Below are positions 28,683 through 37,084 of a stretch of 64,000 nucleotides of DNA, one piece after another (position 1 is the first letter of the stretch; each line of letters begins with the position of its first letter). The stretch covers positions 1 to 64,000 of the forward strand of contig CATQHW010000004.1 in assembly GCA_958296075.1 (NCBI GenBank), read 5' to 3'. The translations under genes and the position numbers were made by a program. The stretch comes from an uncultured Spirochaetia bacterium (GTDB lineage Bacteria; Spirochaetota; Spirochaetia; SZUA-6; Bin103). The notes under the pieces are model-generated. The model was not told where the DNA came from and did not search any database. It saw only the letters and a list, made by a program, of their open reading frames with translations.

Positions 28683-30024
28683 CCTGGATCGGCTGACGCC
28701 GGCGCAGATCGTCGAGCAGCTCGATCGCTACATCGTCGGCCAGCACAAGGCCAAGCGGGCCGTCGCGATAGCGCTGCGCAACCGGATGCGCCGGCGCCGG
28801 TTGCCGAGCGACCTGCGCGACGAGGTATCGCCCAAGAACATCGTGATGATCGGGCCGACCGGCGTCGGCAAGACCGAGATCGCGCGCCGGCTTGCCAAGC
28901 TGTGCGGCGCGCCATTCCTGAAGGTGGAAGCGACCAAGTACACCGAGGTGGGCTACGTCGGCCGCGACGTCGAGTCGATGATCCGCGATCTGACGTCCGT
29001 TGCGGTGGCCATGGTCAAGGCGGAGCAGCAGGCCGGCGTGCAGGAAGAGGCGGAGCGCCTGGTCGAAGATCAACTGCTGGAGCTGCTGCTGCCGGCGCCG
29101 TCGGGCGGCGCGACGGCGCGGGAAGCTCCGGCCACGGCGCCCGCCGCCGGCAGCACGACCGACAAGCTGCGCGACAAGCTGCGCGCCGGGGAGCTCGACG
29201 ACCGCCCGGTGGAGGTGACCCTCAGCTCCCAGCAGCCGCCCGCCGTATCGATACTCTCCGGGCAGGGCATCGAGGAGATGGACCTCAACTTCAACCTGCC
29301 GAACATCCTGGGCGGCAAGACCATGAAGAAGCGGAAGGCGTCGATCAAGCGGGCGCGGCAGTTGTTGATGAACGAGGAGATCGACCGCCTGGTCGACATG
29401 GAACGGGTGTCGGAGCTGGCGATCGAGCGCGTGCAGGAGATGGGGATCATCTTCCTGGACGAGCTGGACAAGATCGCCTCGCGAGAGGGGCGAGGCGGCG
29501 TCGACGTCTCCCGCGAGGGTGTGCAGCGCGACATCCTGCCGATCGTCGAAGGGAGCAAGGTGACCACGCGCCACGGCGTCGTGGATACCACGCACGTCCT
29601 GTTCATCGCCGCCGGCGCGTTCCACATGTCCAAGCCGGCGGATCTGATCCCGGAGCTGCAGGGCCGGTTCCCGATCCGCGTCGAGCTGCAGCAGCTCTCC
29701 CAAGAGGACTTCGAACGCATCCTCACGCAGCCGGAAAACGCCTTGATAAAGCAGTACTGCCAGTTGCTCGGCACCGAGGGAGTCGACCTCGAATTCACGC
29801 CGGAGGCGATCCTGCGCATCTCCCAGGTGGCGACCGAGGTGAACGCCAATACGGAGAACATCGGCGCGCGCCGGCTGTATACCGTCCTGGAGCACATCCT
29901 GGAAGAGGTGTCGTTCCACGCGCCCGACGCCAGCGGTCAGAAGATCACGGTGACCGCCGAGTACGTCGACGAACGGCTCGCCGGTATCGTCGAAGACCGG
30001 GACCTGACACGATTCATCCTGTAG
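28672..30024 (+). CDS. hslU: ATP-dependent protease ATPase subunit HslU
   Basis: This is the AAA+ unfoldase partner of HslV. Walker A is GPTGVGKT at residues 61-68. The [14 protein letters not shown] pore-loop region and the intermediate domain (about 110-230) follow. The Walker B region is [13 protein letters not shown], with [20 protein letters not shown] and sensor regions after it. The length of 450 aa is typical. The GTG start overlaps hslV by 11 nt and has a GAGGAGG site. Confidence 0.97.
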   Translation: MRVDLDRLTPAQIVEQLDRYIVGQHKAKRAVAIALRNRMRRRRLPSDLRDEVSPKNIVMIGPTGVGKTEIARRLAKLCGAPFLKVEATKYTEVGYVGRDVESMIRDLTSVAVAMVKAEQQAGVQEEAERLVEDQLLELLLPAPSGGATAREAPATAPAAGSTTDKLRDKLRAGELDDRPVEVTLSSQQPPAVSILSGQGIEEMDLNFNLPNILGGKTMKKRKASIKRARQLLMNEEIDRLVDMERVSELAIERVQEMGIIFLDELDKIASREGRGGVDVSREGVQRDILPIVEGSKVTTRHGVVDTTHVLFIAAGAFHMSKPADLIPELQGRFPIRVELQQLSQEDFERILTQPENALIKQYCQLLGTEGVDLEFTPEAILRISQVATEVNANTENIGARRLYTVLEHILEEVSFHAPDASGQKITVTAEYVDERLAGIVEDRDLTRFIL

Positions 30025-30044
30025 CGTAACGTTCGGGGAGTCCG

Positions 30045-30068
30045 GGACCGCCGCCGTGGCGGCGGTCC
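30045..30068 (+). terminator. GC-rich hairpin after hslU
   Basis: A perfect 11-bp inverted repeat (GGACCGCCGCC and its complement, 2 nt apart) starts 21 nt after the hslU stop. No T-tract follows, so it may be an RNA-stabilising or attenuating stem rather than an intrinsic terminator. It marks the border between hslVU and the flagellar genes. Confidence 0.45.
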
Positions 30069-30120
30069 GACGGATCCCACTGTTCGCGCGCGCGTCTATC
30101 GACTCGGGGAGGGGATCGAT

Positions 30121-31476
30121 ATGAACGAGTGGTCCGGCAAGCTGGTCGCACGCGTCCGGGCGTTGTGGACCAGCGGCGCTCCGGCCGGCAGGGTGCTGCC
30201 GGCGGCGGCCGCGGCCGCCGCGGCGGTGATCGCGGCGGCCGCGCTGCTCGCCACCGGCGGCCGGCAATCCGCCGAGGCGCCGCTGTTCGGCATACCGATC
30301 GCGGATCGGGAAGAGCTGCACCGGATCGCCACGCGGCTCGACGTGGAAGCGGTGAGCTACCGGATCGGCGACGATCAGCGCATCTACGTCGCCGACGGTC
30401 AGACCGCCCGGCGCGTGCGCTCCCTCCTGGTGCGCGAGGACATGATTCCCGCGCAGACCGATCCGTGGTCGTTCTTCGACGTTGACCGATTCTCCCGCAC
30501 CGACTTCGAGCGCAACGTCAACCTGCAACGGGCGGTGACCGCCAACCTGGAACGGCACCTCCGGTCGATGGACGATATCGACGCGGCCAGCGTCACGATC
30601 GTAGTGCCGGAATGGCGCCTGTTCAGCGAGGAACAGCAGCCGGTCACCGCCTCGATCGTGCTCACCCCCCACCCGGGCTCCGACCTCGCGCAGGACGCTC
30701 GGAAGATCGCCGGCATCAGACGGCTGATCGCCTTCGCGGTCGAGGGGCTGGAGGCTCACAACATCGTCATCGTGGACAGCCGCGGCGATCAGTTCGGCGC
30801 CGCCGCCGAAGACCGCGACCTGCAGGCGCAGCTCGCCCTGGAGACGACCTACCAGCGTGAGGTTGTCGATGCGCTGGCGCGCATATTCACGCGCGACCGG
30901 GTGCAGGTCATGAGGCTCGATATCGACCGGGACCGCGTCACCGTGGCGGTCGCCATCGACGGGGTATGGAGCCGTCTCTACGACCGGCGCGGCAACGTCG
31001 TCATCGGTTCCGATGCGCGCATTCGTCGCGAGTACACGCCGGTGAGCGATCAGGAGCTGGCTGCCGCGCGCCGGCTCATCGCCGACGCGGTCGGCTTCGA
31101 TGCGGGCCGCGGCGACTCGGTGACCGTCGAGCACCTGCAGTTCGATCGCAGCGAGCGATTCAGCGCGGAGGACGCCGCCTTTCACCGGCAGCGGGCGCGG
31201 GGCAGGGCGCTCGCGCTTGGCGGAGCCGGCGCCGTCGCGGCGCTGCTGGCCCTGCTGGGCCGCCGGTCCGGGCTTCTCCGTCGCCGCCGCGCGCGACACC
31301 GGCTCACCCCGCACGCCGCGAACGCCGCACGGCCGGCGCCCGATCGTCCGGCGCGCGCCGCCGCGGCCGCAGGCGCCGGGCGGAGCGGGGCGCTGGTCCG
31401 TCAGGCTGCCGCGCTGGCGCGCGAGCATCCCGCCGAGGTCGCCCGCGTTCTGCGCGCGTGGCTCGTGCAGCGGTGA
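30121..31476 (+). CDS. fliF: Flagellar MS-ring protein FliF, shortened (collar segment missing)
   Basis: FliF forms the membrane MS ring that houses the flagellar export gate. The 451-aa protein starts like spirochaetal FliF (MNEWSGKLVARVRALW) with one N-terminal helix, then the YscJ/FliF ring domains (QRIYVADGQTARRVRSLLV, then NLQRAVTANLERHLRSM). The third ring domain follows in two halves: DRVQVMRLDIDRD and RVTVAVAIDGVW, the latter continuing to ARGDSVTVEHLQFDRSE-like sequence. A second helix and a FliG-binding-type tail (LAREHPAEVARVLRAWL) end it. Normal FliF has about 550-570 aa. The roughly 100-residue beta-collar insertion expected between residues about 272 and 274 is absent, with the flanks joined cleanly. 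No flgB, flgC or fliE precedes it and no fliG follows. Confidence 0.85.
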   Translation: MNEWSGKLVARVRALWTSGAPAGRVLPAAAAAAAAVIAAAALLATGGRQSAEAPLFGIPIADREELHRIATRLDVEAVSYRIGDDQRIYVADGQTARRVRSLLVREDMIPAQTDPWSFFDVDRFSRTDFERNVNLQRAVTANLERHLRSMDDIDAASVTIVVPEWRLFSEEQQPVTASIVLTPHPGSDLAQDARKIAGIRRLIAFAVEGLEAHNIVIVDSRGDQFGAAAEDRDLQAQLALETTYQREVVDALARIFTRDRVQVMRLDIDRDRVTVAVAIDGVWSRLYDRRGNVVIGSDARIRREYTPVSDQELAAARRLIADAVGFDAGRGDSVTVEHLQFDRSERFSAEDAAFHRQRARGRALALGGAGAVAALLALLGRRSGLLRRRRARHRLTPHAANAARPAPDRPARAAAAAGAGRSGALVRQAAALAREHPAEVARVLRAWLVQR

Positions 31477-31583
31477 ACCGCGCCGCCGCGCGGGCGCATT
31501 GACGGGCCGCCGGTTCCTGGGCTAATTTCCGAACTTCGTTTCGGCGTCACTGGGAGGGGACCCTGAACTACGATCGATCGCGG

Positions 31584-32084
31584 TTGGGGCGCGGATTCGC
31601 TCCCCGGCTCCTGCCTTGTCTGCTGGCTTTGGCGGCATGGGCGTACGCGGCGCCGGCGGCCGCCGCGCAGGCGCCCGCCGCGTTGCCGGCCGAAGAGGCC
31701 ACGCCGTTGCCCGCGGCTGGCGACTCCGGGGACGGCGGTGCGCCGGGACCGGTGGTCTCCACCTGGGACTTCCTGCGCATGGTGCTGCTCCTGGCGGCGG
31801 TGGTGGCGGCCATCTACGTCCTGTTTCTGGTGTTGCGCAAGGTGGCCGGCCACCGGGCGCAGGAGCGCGGCCTGATCCGCGTCCTGGACTCCAAGACGCT
31901 GGCGCCGGGCCGGTCGCTGCATCTGGTGCGGGTGGCGGACCAGACCTGTCTGGTCGGATGCAGCGAGAGCTCCGTCAGCATGGTCTCCTCGATCCCGGTG
32001 CAGGGACCGGCGGACGCCGCCGGCGCGGACGGAACCGCGCCGCGGACGCGCCCCGACCGGCTGCCGGCCGCACGGGATACCTGA
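31584..32084 (+). CDS. fliO: Flagellar biosynthetic protein FliO-like
   Basis: This small membrane protein is presumed to help assemble the FliPQR gate. It has a signal-peptide-like start (LLPCLLALAAWAYAAPAAAAQ), a Pro/Ala/Gly periplasmic stretch and one transmembrane helix (FLRMVLLLAAVVAAIYVLFLVLR). The FliO-type beta domain VLDSKTLAPGRSLHLVRV, DQTCLVGCSESSVSMV completes it. TTG 31584 is the first usual start, but it has no ribosome site. The in-frame CTG 31563 sits 5 nt after GGAGG and may be the true start (173 aa). fliP follows directly. Confidence 0.8.
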   Translation: MGRGFAPRLLPCLLALAAWAYAAPAAAAQAPAALPAEEATPLPAAGDSGDGGAPGPVVSTWDFLRMVLLLAAVVAAIYVLFLVLRKVAGHRAQERGLIRVLDSKTLAPGRSLHLVRVADQTCLVGCSESSVSMVSSIPVQGPADAAGADGTAPRTRPDRLPAARDT

Positions 32085-32855
32085 GTGCAGCGCCGCGGCC
32101 TAGTGCTGACGTCGGTCGCGGTGGCCGTGCTGCTGCCGGTGTCGGCGGCGGGGCAGGACGCCGGCGGCGGGCTCGGCCTGCCGTTGGTCGACCTGTCGAT
32201 ACGCGGCGCGGAGTCGAATCAGGAGATCGCGCAGTCGCTGCAGCTCGTGCTGCTGCTGTCGGTGCTGGCGCTGGCGCCGTCGATGCTGATCCTGACCACC
32301 TCGTTTCTCCGCATCGCGATCGTCTTCGACTTCATCAAGCGGGCGCTTTCATTACAGCAGGTGCCGCCCAATCAGGTGCTGATGGGCATCGCGCTGATCC
32401 TGACCCTGTTCATCATGTGGCCGACCTTCGATCGCATCTATCGCGACGCGGTGCAGCCGTTCACGGCCGGCGAACTCGATACCGGGGAGCTGTTCGAGCG
32501 CGCCGAGGGGCCGTTGCGCTACTTCATGTTCCAGCAACTCGGCGACGATCTGGACCACGTGCGGCTGTTCATGAACCTGCGCCGGCTGCCGCGTCCGGCC
32601 ACCCGCGCCGACGTGCCCACCTACGTGCTGGTGCCGGCGTTCATCCTGCACGAGCTGACGGTCGCCTTCAAGATCGGCATCCTGATCTTCATCCCGTTCG
32701 TGGTGATCGACTTGGTGGTGGCCGCCACGCTGGTCTCGATGGGGATCATCGTGCTGCCGCCGATGCTGATCTCGCTGCCGTTCAAGTTGATGCTCTTCGT
32801 CCTGGTCGATGGTTGGGGATTGCTGACCATGGAGATCGTGCGGAGCTTCGCATGA
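32085..32855 (+). CDS. fliP: Flagellar export gate protein FliP
   Basis: FliP is the main subunit of the FliP5Q4R1 export gate. The 256-aa protein has a signal peptide (VAVAVLLPVSAAGQ), then the family pattern LLLSVLALAPSMLILTTSFLRI, RALSLQQVPPNQVLMGIALILTLF, and the C-terminal VVIDLVVAATLVSMGI and LPFKLMLFVLVDGW. All regions expected of FliP are present. GTG 32085 starts on the base after the fliO stop. Confidence 0.95.
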   Translation: MQRRGLVLTSVAVAVLLPVSAAGQDAGGGLGLPLVDLSIRGAESNQEIAQSLQLVLLLSVLALAPSMLILTTSFLRIAIVFDFIKRALSLQQVPPNQVLMGIALILTLFIMWPTFDRIYRDAVQPFTAGELDTGELFERAEGPLRYFMFQQLGDDLDHVRLFMNLRRLPRPATRADVPTYVLVPAFILHELTVAFKIGILIFIPFVVIDLVVAATLVSMGIIVLPPMLISLPFKLMLFVLVDGWGLLTMEIVRSFA

Positions 32856-32871
32856 CCGGGAGGCGCCACCG

Positions 32872-33135
32872 ATGACGCTGGGCAGCGCGGCCGCCATCCT
32901 GCGATCGGCCGTCATGGAGCTGGGAATCATTTCGGCGCCGATCCTGCTGGCGAGCCTGGCGGTGGGCCTGATCGTGTCGATCCTGCAGGCGGCCACGTCG
33001 ATTCAGGAACCGACGCTGTCGTTCGTTCCGAAGATCGCGGCGGTGCTGGGGCTGCTGCTGCTGCTGGGGCCGTGGCTGGCAACCTCCATGGTCGACTACA
33101 CGCGCGCCCTCTTCCAGAGCATTTCCACCCTGTGA
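32872..33135 (+). CDS. fliQ: Flagellar export gate protein FliQ
   Basis: The 87-aa two-helix protein packs around FliP in the gate. The helices are about AILLASLAVGLIVSILQAATSIQE and AVLGLLLLLGPWLATSMVDY, with the family link QEPTLSFVPKI between them. The stop overlaps the fliR GTG. Confidence 0.93.
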   Translation: MTLGSAAAILRSAVMELGIISAPILLASLAVGLIVSILQAATSIQEPTLSFVPKIAAVLGLLLLLGPWLATSMVDYTRALFQSISTL

Positions 33136-33917
33136 TCGACCCGGCGATCGAGGACCTGCGGCTGAGCGCGCTGGTGTTCGCTCGCGTCGCGGCGATGGTG
33201 TTCACCATGCCGGTGATCTCCTCGCGCGCGGTGCCGGTGGTCGCCAGAATCGGGCTGGCGGCGTTCGTGGCCGCGGCGACGGCGCCGGCGGTGGCCGGCT
33301 CCGATTATCCCGTGCCGGCGGACGACGTGCGCTTTCTCCTGACCGCGGCCGGCGAGGCGCTCATCGGCGTGGTGATCGGCCTGTTCGTCACCGTGACCTT
33401 CACCGCCATGCGGGCGGCGGGCCACTTGGCGTCGCTGCACGTCGGCGCCGCCCAGGTCTTCGACCCGTTGGCGCGGGAACCGGCGCCGCCGCTGGGACAG
33501 TTCTTCCATCTGATGGCGGTGTTCGTGTTCCTGGTCACCGGCGCGTCGCACCGGCTGTTTCTGCTCGGCGTATCCCGGTCGTTCGGATGGGTGCGTCCCG
33601 GCGATCTGGCACGGGCGCAGACGGAGCTGCTGGAGCTGTTCGCCTATAGCGTGGGCCGGTTGCTGGAGTCCGCGCTGACGATCGCGTTGCCGATCCTGGG
33701 GACGATGGTGCTGGTATCGGTAGCGCTCGGGCTCCTGACCAGGACGGCGCCGGCGCTCAACGCGTTCGTGCTGGGGCTGCCGGTCTCGACCGGCGCCGGC
33801 CTGCTGGTGCTGGCGTTCGCAATACCGTTTCTGCTCGATGCGTTTGCGGCGGTGCTCGATGCCGCCTTCGTACGGATCGGCTCCTTCCTGGACGCGATCG
33901 GCGGCGCGCGCCGGTGA
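33132..33917 (+). CDS. fliR: Flagellar export gate protein FliR
   Basis: The 261-aa polytopic protein caps the FliPQR gate. It opens with a FliR-type helix (LVFARVAAMVFTMPVISS). It keeps SLHVGAAQVFDP with the neighbouring long helices, and it ends with LDAFAAVLDAAFVRIG. GTG 33132 overlaps fliQ by 4 nt. Length and topology are normal for the family. Confidence 0.9.
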   Translation: MIDPAIEDLRLSALVFARVAAMVFTMPVISSRAVPVVARIGLAAFVAAATAPAVAGSDYPVPADDVRFLLTAAGEALIGVVIGLFVTVTFTAMRAAGHLASLHVGAAQVFDPLAREPAPPLGQFFHLMAVFVFLVTGASHRLFLLGVSRSFGWVRPGDLARAQTELLELFAYSVGRLLESALTIALPILGTMVLVSVALGLLTRTAPALNAFVLGLPVSTGAGLLVLAFAIPFLLDAFAAVLDAAFVRIGSFLDAIGGARR

Positions 33918-33927
33918 GGATGCGCCG

Positions 33928-34770
33928 ATGAACGGGCGCCGGGAGCGGCGGCCGCGTCCGGCGGGCTCGCCGTCCAGCATCCAGCCGCGGCCGTTCGCAG
34001 CGGACGACGGCGCGCGCACCGAGGAGCCGACCACCGATCGGCTGCGTCGCGCGCGCGAGGAGGGCATGGTCGCGCGCTCGGCGGAGCTGTCGGCCGCGTG
34101 CGTGCTGCTGCTCGGCGCGGCGGCGGTGGCGGCGACCGCGCGCCCGTTGTTGTCCGGCGCGATCGATCTGGTGCGCTTCTTTCTGATGGAAGCGGCGGCG
34201 CTCGACGTCACGCAGGACTCGACCGCCGTCGCCATGGCGCTGCGCACCATGATCGCGATGATCGCTCCGGTGGCGGCGGTCGCGTTTCTCGCCGCGCTCG
34301 GCGCCAATCTGCTGCAGGTCGGTGTCCGGTTCAGCGTACGGCCGGTCATGCCGGACCTGCGTCGAGTCGCTCCGCGTCCGGGTCGGCTCCTGCGCGCCGT
34401 GTTCGGAGCGGACGCGGGCTTCGACCTGGCCATGGCGGTCGTGCGGGTCGCCATGGTCGGCGGCGTCGCCTTTCTCAATATCCGCGCCGCGATGGCGGCG
34501 CTGGCCGGCATGGCCGGCGCCCCGCTCGCGCCGTCGCTGGCGCTGGTCGCGCAGCTCGCGTTTCGCATCGCCGTGCAGAGTGCGGCTGCGCTGCTGCTGG
34601 CCGGCGCCGCCGATCTGCTGTGGCGCCGCCGCCGTCGCCGGCGGGCGCTGCGCATGACGCGGCGCGAGGTGGCCGATGAGCGGCGGCAACTCGACGGCGA
34701 TGCGCGAACGCGCCGCGGCTTTGCCGAGCGCAGCCGGCAGGCGTGGGGACGCTCGCGATGGCCGACGTGA
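33928..34770 (+). CDS. flhB: FlhB, truncated before the NPTH autocleavage domain
   Basis: FlhB normally has four membrane helices and a cytoplasmic domain of about 150 aa that self-cleaves at Asn-Pro-Thr-His to switch export specificity. This 280-aa protein has the N-terminal TEEPTTDRLRRAREEGMVARS region and the four helices. It also has the start of the cytoplasmic linker (ALRMTRREVADERRQLDGD). It stops at SRQAWGRSRWPT, before any NPTH motif. FlhA starts inside its last codons, so no downstream remainder exists in any frame. Typical length is 350-380 aa. Either FlhB works here without its switch domain or the gene is decaying. Confidence 0.85.
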   Translation: MNGRRERRPRPAGSPSSIQPRPFAADDGARTEEPTTDRLRRAREEGMVARSAELSAACVLLLGAAAVAATARPLLSGAIDLVRFFLMEAAALDVTQDSTAVAMALRTMIAMIAPVAAVAFLAALGANLLQVGVRFSVRPVMPDLRRVAPRPGRLLRAVFGADAGFDLAMAVVRVAMVGGVAFLNIRAAMAALAGMAGAPLAPSLALVAQLAFRIAVQSAAALLLAGAADLLWRRRRRRRALRMTRREVADERRQLDGDARTRRGFAERSRQAWGRSRWPT

Positions 34771-36920
34771 CGTCACGCGGCTGGCAGCAGCGCAGCGAGG
34801 TGCTCGTGGCGCTGTTCGTGATCGCGTGCGTGGGCATGCTGGTGATCCCGTTGCCGGCGTTCGTGCTCGACGTCTGCATGGCCGTCAACATCGCCGCCAG
34901 CCTGTTGATGGTCCTGATCGTTCTGTACAACCGGAACGCTCTGGACTTCGCGGCCTTTCCGACCCTGCTGCTGTTCGCGGCGGTGTTCGGTCTGGCGCTC
35001 AACGTCTCCTCCACCCGGCTCATCCTGGCGGAGGGCGCAGGCTTCCAGGGACAGATCGTACGTGCGTTCGGTACCTTTGTGGTCGCCTCTCCGGGCGCGG
35101 CCGGTCACGTAATCGGTCTGATAATCTTCATCCTCATCATCGCCGTGCAGTTCGTGGTCATCACCAAGGGGGCGGCCCGCGTCGCCGAGGTGGCCGCCCG
35201 CTTCACGCTGGAAGCGCTGCCGGGTAGACAGATGGCGATCGACTCGGAGTACGGCTCCGGCCTGATCGGCGCGGAGGAGGCCGCCGCCGGAAAGGCGGAG
35301 CTGCGGCGGCAATCGGACTTCTACGGCGCGATGGACGGCGCCTGCAAGTTCGTCTCCGGCAACGTGCGGGTGGGCATCCTGATCACCGCGGTCAACATCG
35401 CCGGCGGGCTCATCGTCGGTACCATGATCCACGGCGAGCCGTGGCGGGTCGCCGTCGAAACCTACGTCGCCTTGACCATCGGCGACGGCTTGGTCACGCA
35501 GCTACCGGCGCTGCTCATCTCCACCGCGACCGGCGTGATCGTCACGCGCAGCGCGGAGCGGACCTCCCTGGGCGCCGACGTGGTGCGTCAGTTCGCTCAG
35601 CAGGACCGGCCGTACTGGGTCGCTGCGGCGGCGCTGGCGGCGCTGGGGCTCCTGCCGGGCTTCCCGTGGTACGTGCTGCTGCCGCTGGCGGCCGGGCTGG
35701 CGGCGCTCGCCGGCAAGCTGCGCGGCCGGCGCGCCGCGGCCGACCTGGAGGCGCCTGCGGCGCCGGGAGCGGAGTCCGGCGCGGAGCGCGGCGCCGCGCA
35801 TGCTCCGCGCGATACGGCTGCGGCGCCGCGTCCGGCGGCAAGGGGACCGGCGGCGCGGCCGTCGCCGGTGGCGCCACCGGACCCGCTGTCCCTCGACCTC
35901 GGTTACGCGCTGATCCCGTTGGCTGACGCGCAACGCGGGGCCGAGCTGTTGGAACGGATCGGCGCCGTGCGCGGCCGGCTCGCGCAGGAGCTGGGACTGG
36001 CGGTGCCCAAGGTCGGCGTGCGCGACGACGGCAACCTGCGGCCGCCCGAGTATCGGTTCCGCATCCGCGGCACGTCGGCCGGCGGCGGTACGATCCGGGT
36101 CGGCTGCTACTTGGCTGTGCCGCCGGCTCACGGCGCGGCTGCGCTGCCCGGAGCGCCCGTCGCGCATCCCGCCTACGACCGGCCGGTGTGGTGGATCGCG
36201 GATGAGGAGCTGGCGCAGGCCGAGCGGCTCGGCTTTTCGGTCGTCGATCCGCAGGCGTTGATCGCCGACCATCTGTGCCAGGTGATCAGACGGCGCGCCG
36301 CCGACATTCTGGGCCGCGAAGCGGTCAAGGCGCTCCTGGAGGGGGCGCGCGCCGACTACCCGACCGCGGTGGAAGAGGCGACCGCGGCGCTCTCGATCGG
36401 CCAGATCCAGAAGGTGCTGCAGGCGCTCCTGTCCGAAGCGGTATCGATCCGCGACCTGGTCTCGATCCTGGAGACGTTGGCCGACCATGCGGCGGAGTCG
36501 ACCGCCCCGCGCCCGCTGACCGAGTACGCGCGGCGGGCGCTGGGCCGGCAGATCTGCGAGCAGCACGCCGAGGACGGCCGCACCTTGCGGGTGATCACCG
36601 TGCACCCGGAACTGGAGCGGCGGATCGCAGAGGCTGCGCCGGGGAACGGAAGCGGGCCGGCGGGCGCGCCGGCGCCGTCCTTCGCGGAGGAGTGGACCGC
36701 CGCGGTGGCCGCCCGCGTCGTGGAAGCGGGCCGGAGCGGCCGGTCGCCGGTTCTCCTCTGCTCGCCCGGCGCCCGCGCTTCGGTGCGCCGTGGCATCGCG
36801 CCGTCGCTGCCGCGGCTGGCGGTGCTCTCGCGGCTCGAGATCGACCCTGAGATGGAAGTGGTCGAGCTGGGCCAGGTGGAGCCGTCCGCGGGCGGCCGCA
36901 CGGAAGCGACGGTTCGCTGA
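34758..36920 (+). CDS. flhA: Flagellar export gate protein FlhA
   Basis: FlhA is a nonameric export-gate component with eight membrane helices and a large cytoplasmic ring domain. The family region RVAEVAARFTLEALPGRQMAID and DFYGAMDGACKFV are clear, and the C-terminal domain includes VVDPQALIADHLCQVI and RLEIDPEMEVVELGQV. It is 720 aa long, so not shortened. Two usually conserved charged positions differ. The Asp of TLDALPG is Glu152, and the Asp of the GDAIAG motif, corresponding to Salmonella Asp208 by my alignment, is Asn202 (SGNVRVG). ATG 34758 overlaps flhB. flhF and flhG, normal spirochaetal neighbours, are missing downstream. Confidence 0.93.
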   Translation: MADVTSRGWQQRSEVLVALFVIACVGMLVIPLPAFVLDVCMAVNIAASLLMVLIVLYNRNALDFAAFPTLLLFAAVFGLALNVSSTRLILAEGAGFQGQIVRAFGTFVVASPGAAGHVIGLIIFILIIAVQFVVITKGAARVAEVAARFTLEALPGRQMAIDSEYGSGLIGAEEAAAGKAELRRQSDFYGAMDGACKFVSGNVRVGILITAVNIAGGLIVGTMIHGEPWRVAVETYVALTIGDGLVTQLPALLISTATGVIVTRSAERTSLGADVVRQFAQQDRPYWVAAAALAALGLLPGFPWYVLLPLAAGLAALAGKLRGRRAAADLEAPAAPGAESGAERGAAHAPRDTAAAPRPAARGPAARPSPVAPPDPLSLDLGYALIPLADAQRGAELLERIGAVRGRLAQELGLAVPKVGVRDDGNLRPPEYRFRIRGTSAGGGTIRVGCYLAVPPAHGAAALPGAPVAHPAYDRPVWWIADEELAQAERLGFSVVDPQALIADHLCQVIRRRAADILGREAVKALLEGARADYPTAVEEATAALSIGQIQKVLQALLSEAVSIRDLVSILETLADHAAESTAPRPLTEYARRALGRQICEQHAEDGRTLRVITVHPELERRIAEAAPGNGSGPAGAPAPSFAEEWTAAVAARVVEAGRSGRSPVLLCSPGARASVRRGIAPSLPRLAVLSRLEIDPEMEVVELGQVEPSAGGRTEATVR

Positions 36921-37084
36921 CGTGGTTCCTGCGGCCGCGGCCCGGCTCCGAAGGCGCCCCGGCACGGAGGGGTGGCGTACGCTGATGTATACATGCGAAC
37001 ATGGCGTCAGCTTGATGATGGTGGAAGACCGATGACGACCTCAGGGGAACGCCGCGGCATCGGTCCGCGGGGAGCGGTGCGCCG

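Noticed and set aside
33072..33131. Longer FliR start at ATG 33072.
   Set aside because: Would overlap fliQ by 64 nt and add non-family residues; the GTGA overlap at 33132 fits better.
36985..36994. Palindrome ATGTATACAT upstream of the sigma factor as an operator.
   Set aside because: Only 10 bp, with no repeat or matching promoter spacing; it could be chance and was kept only as a remark.
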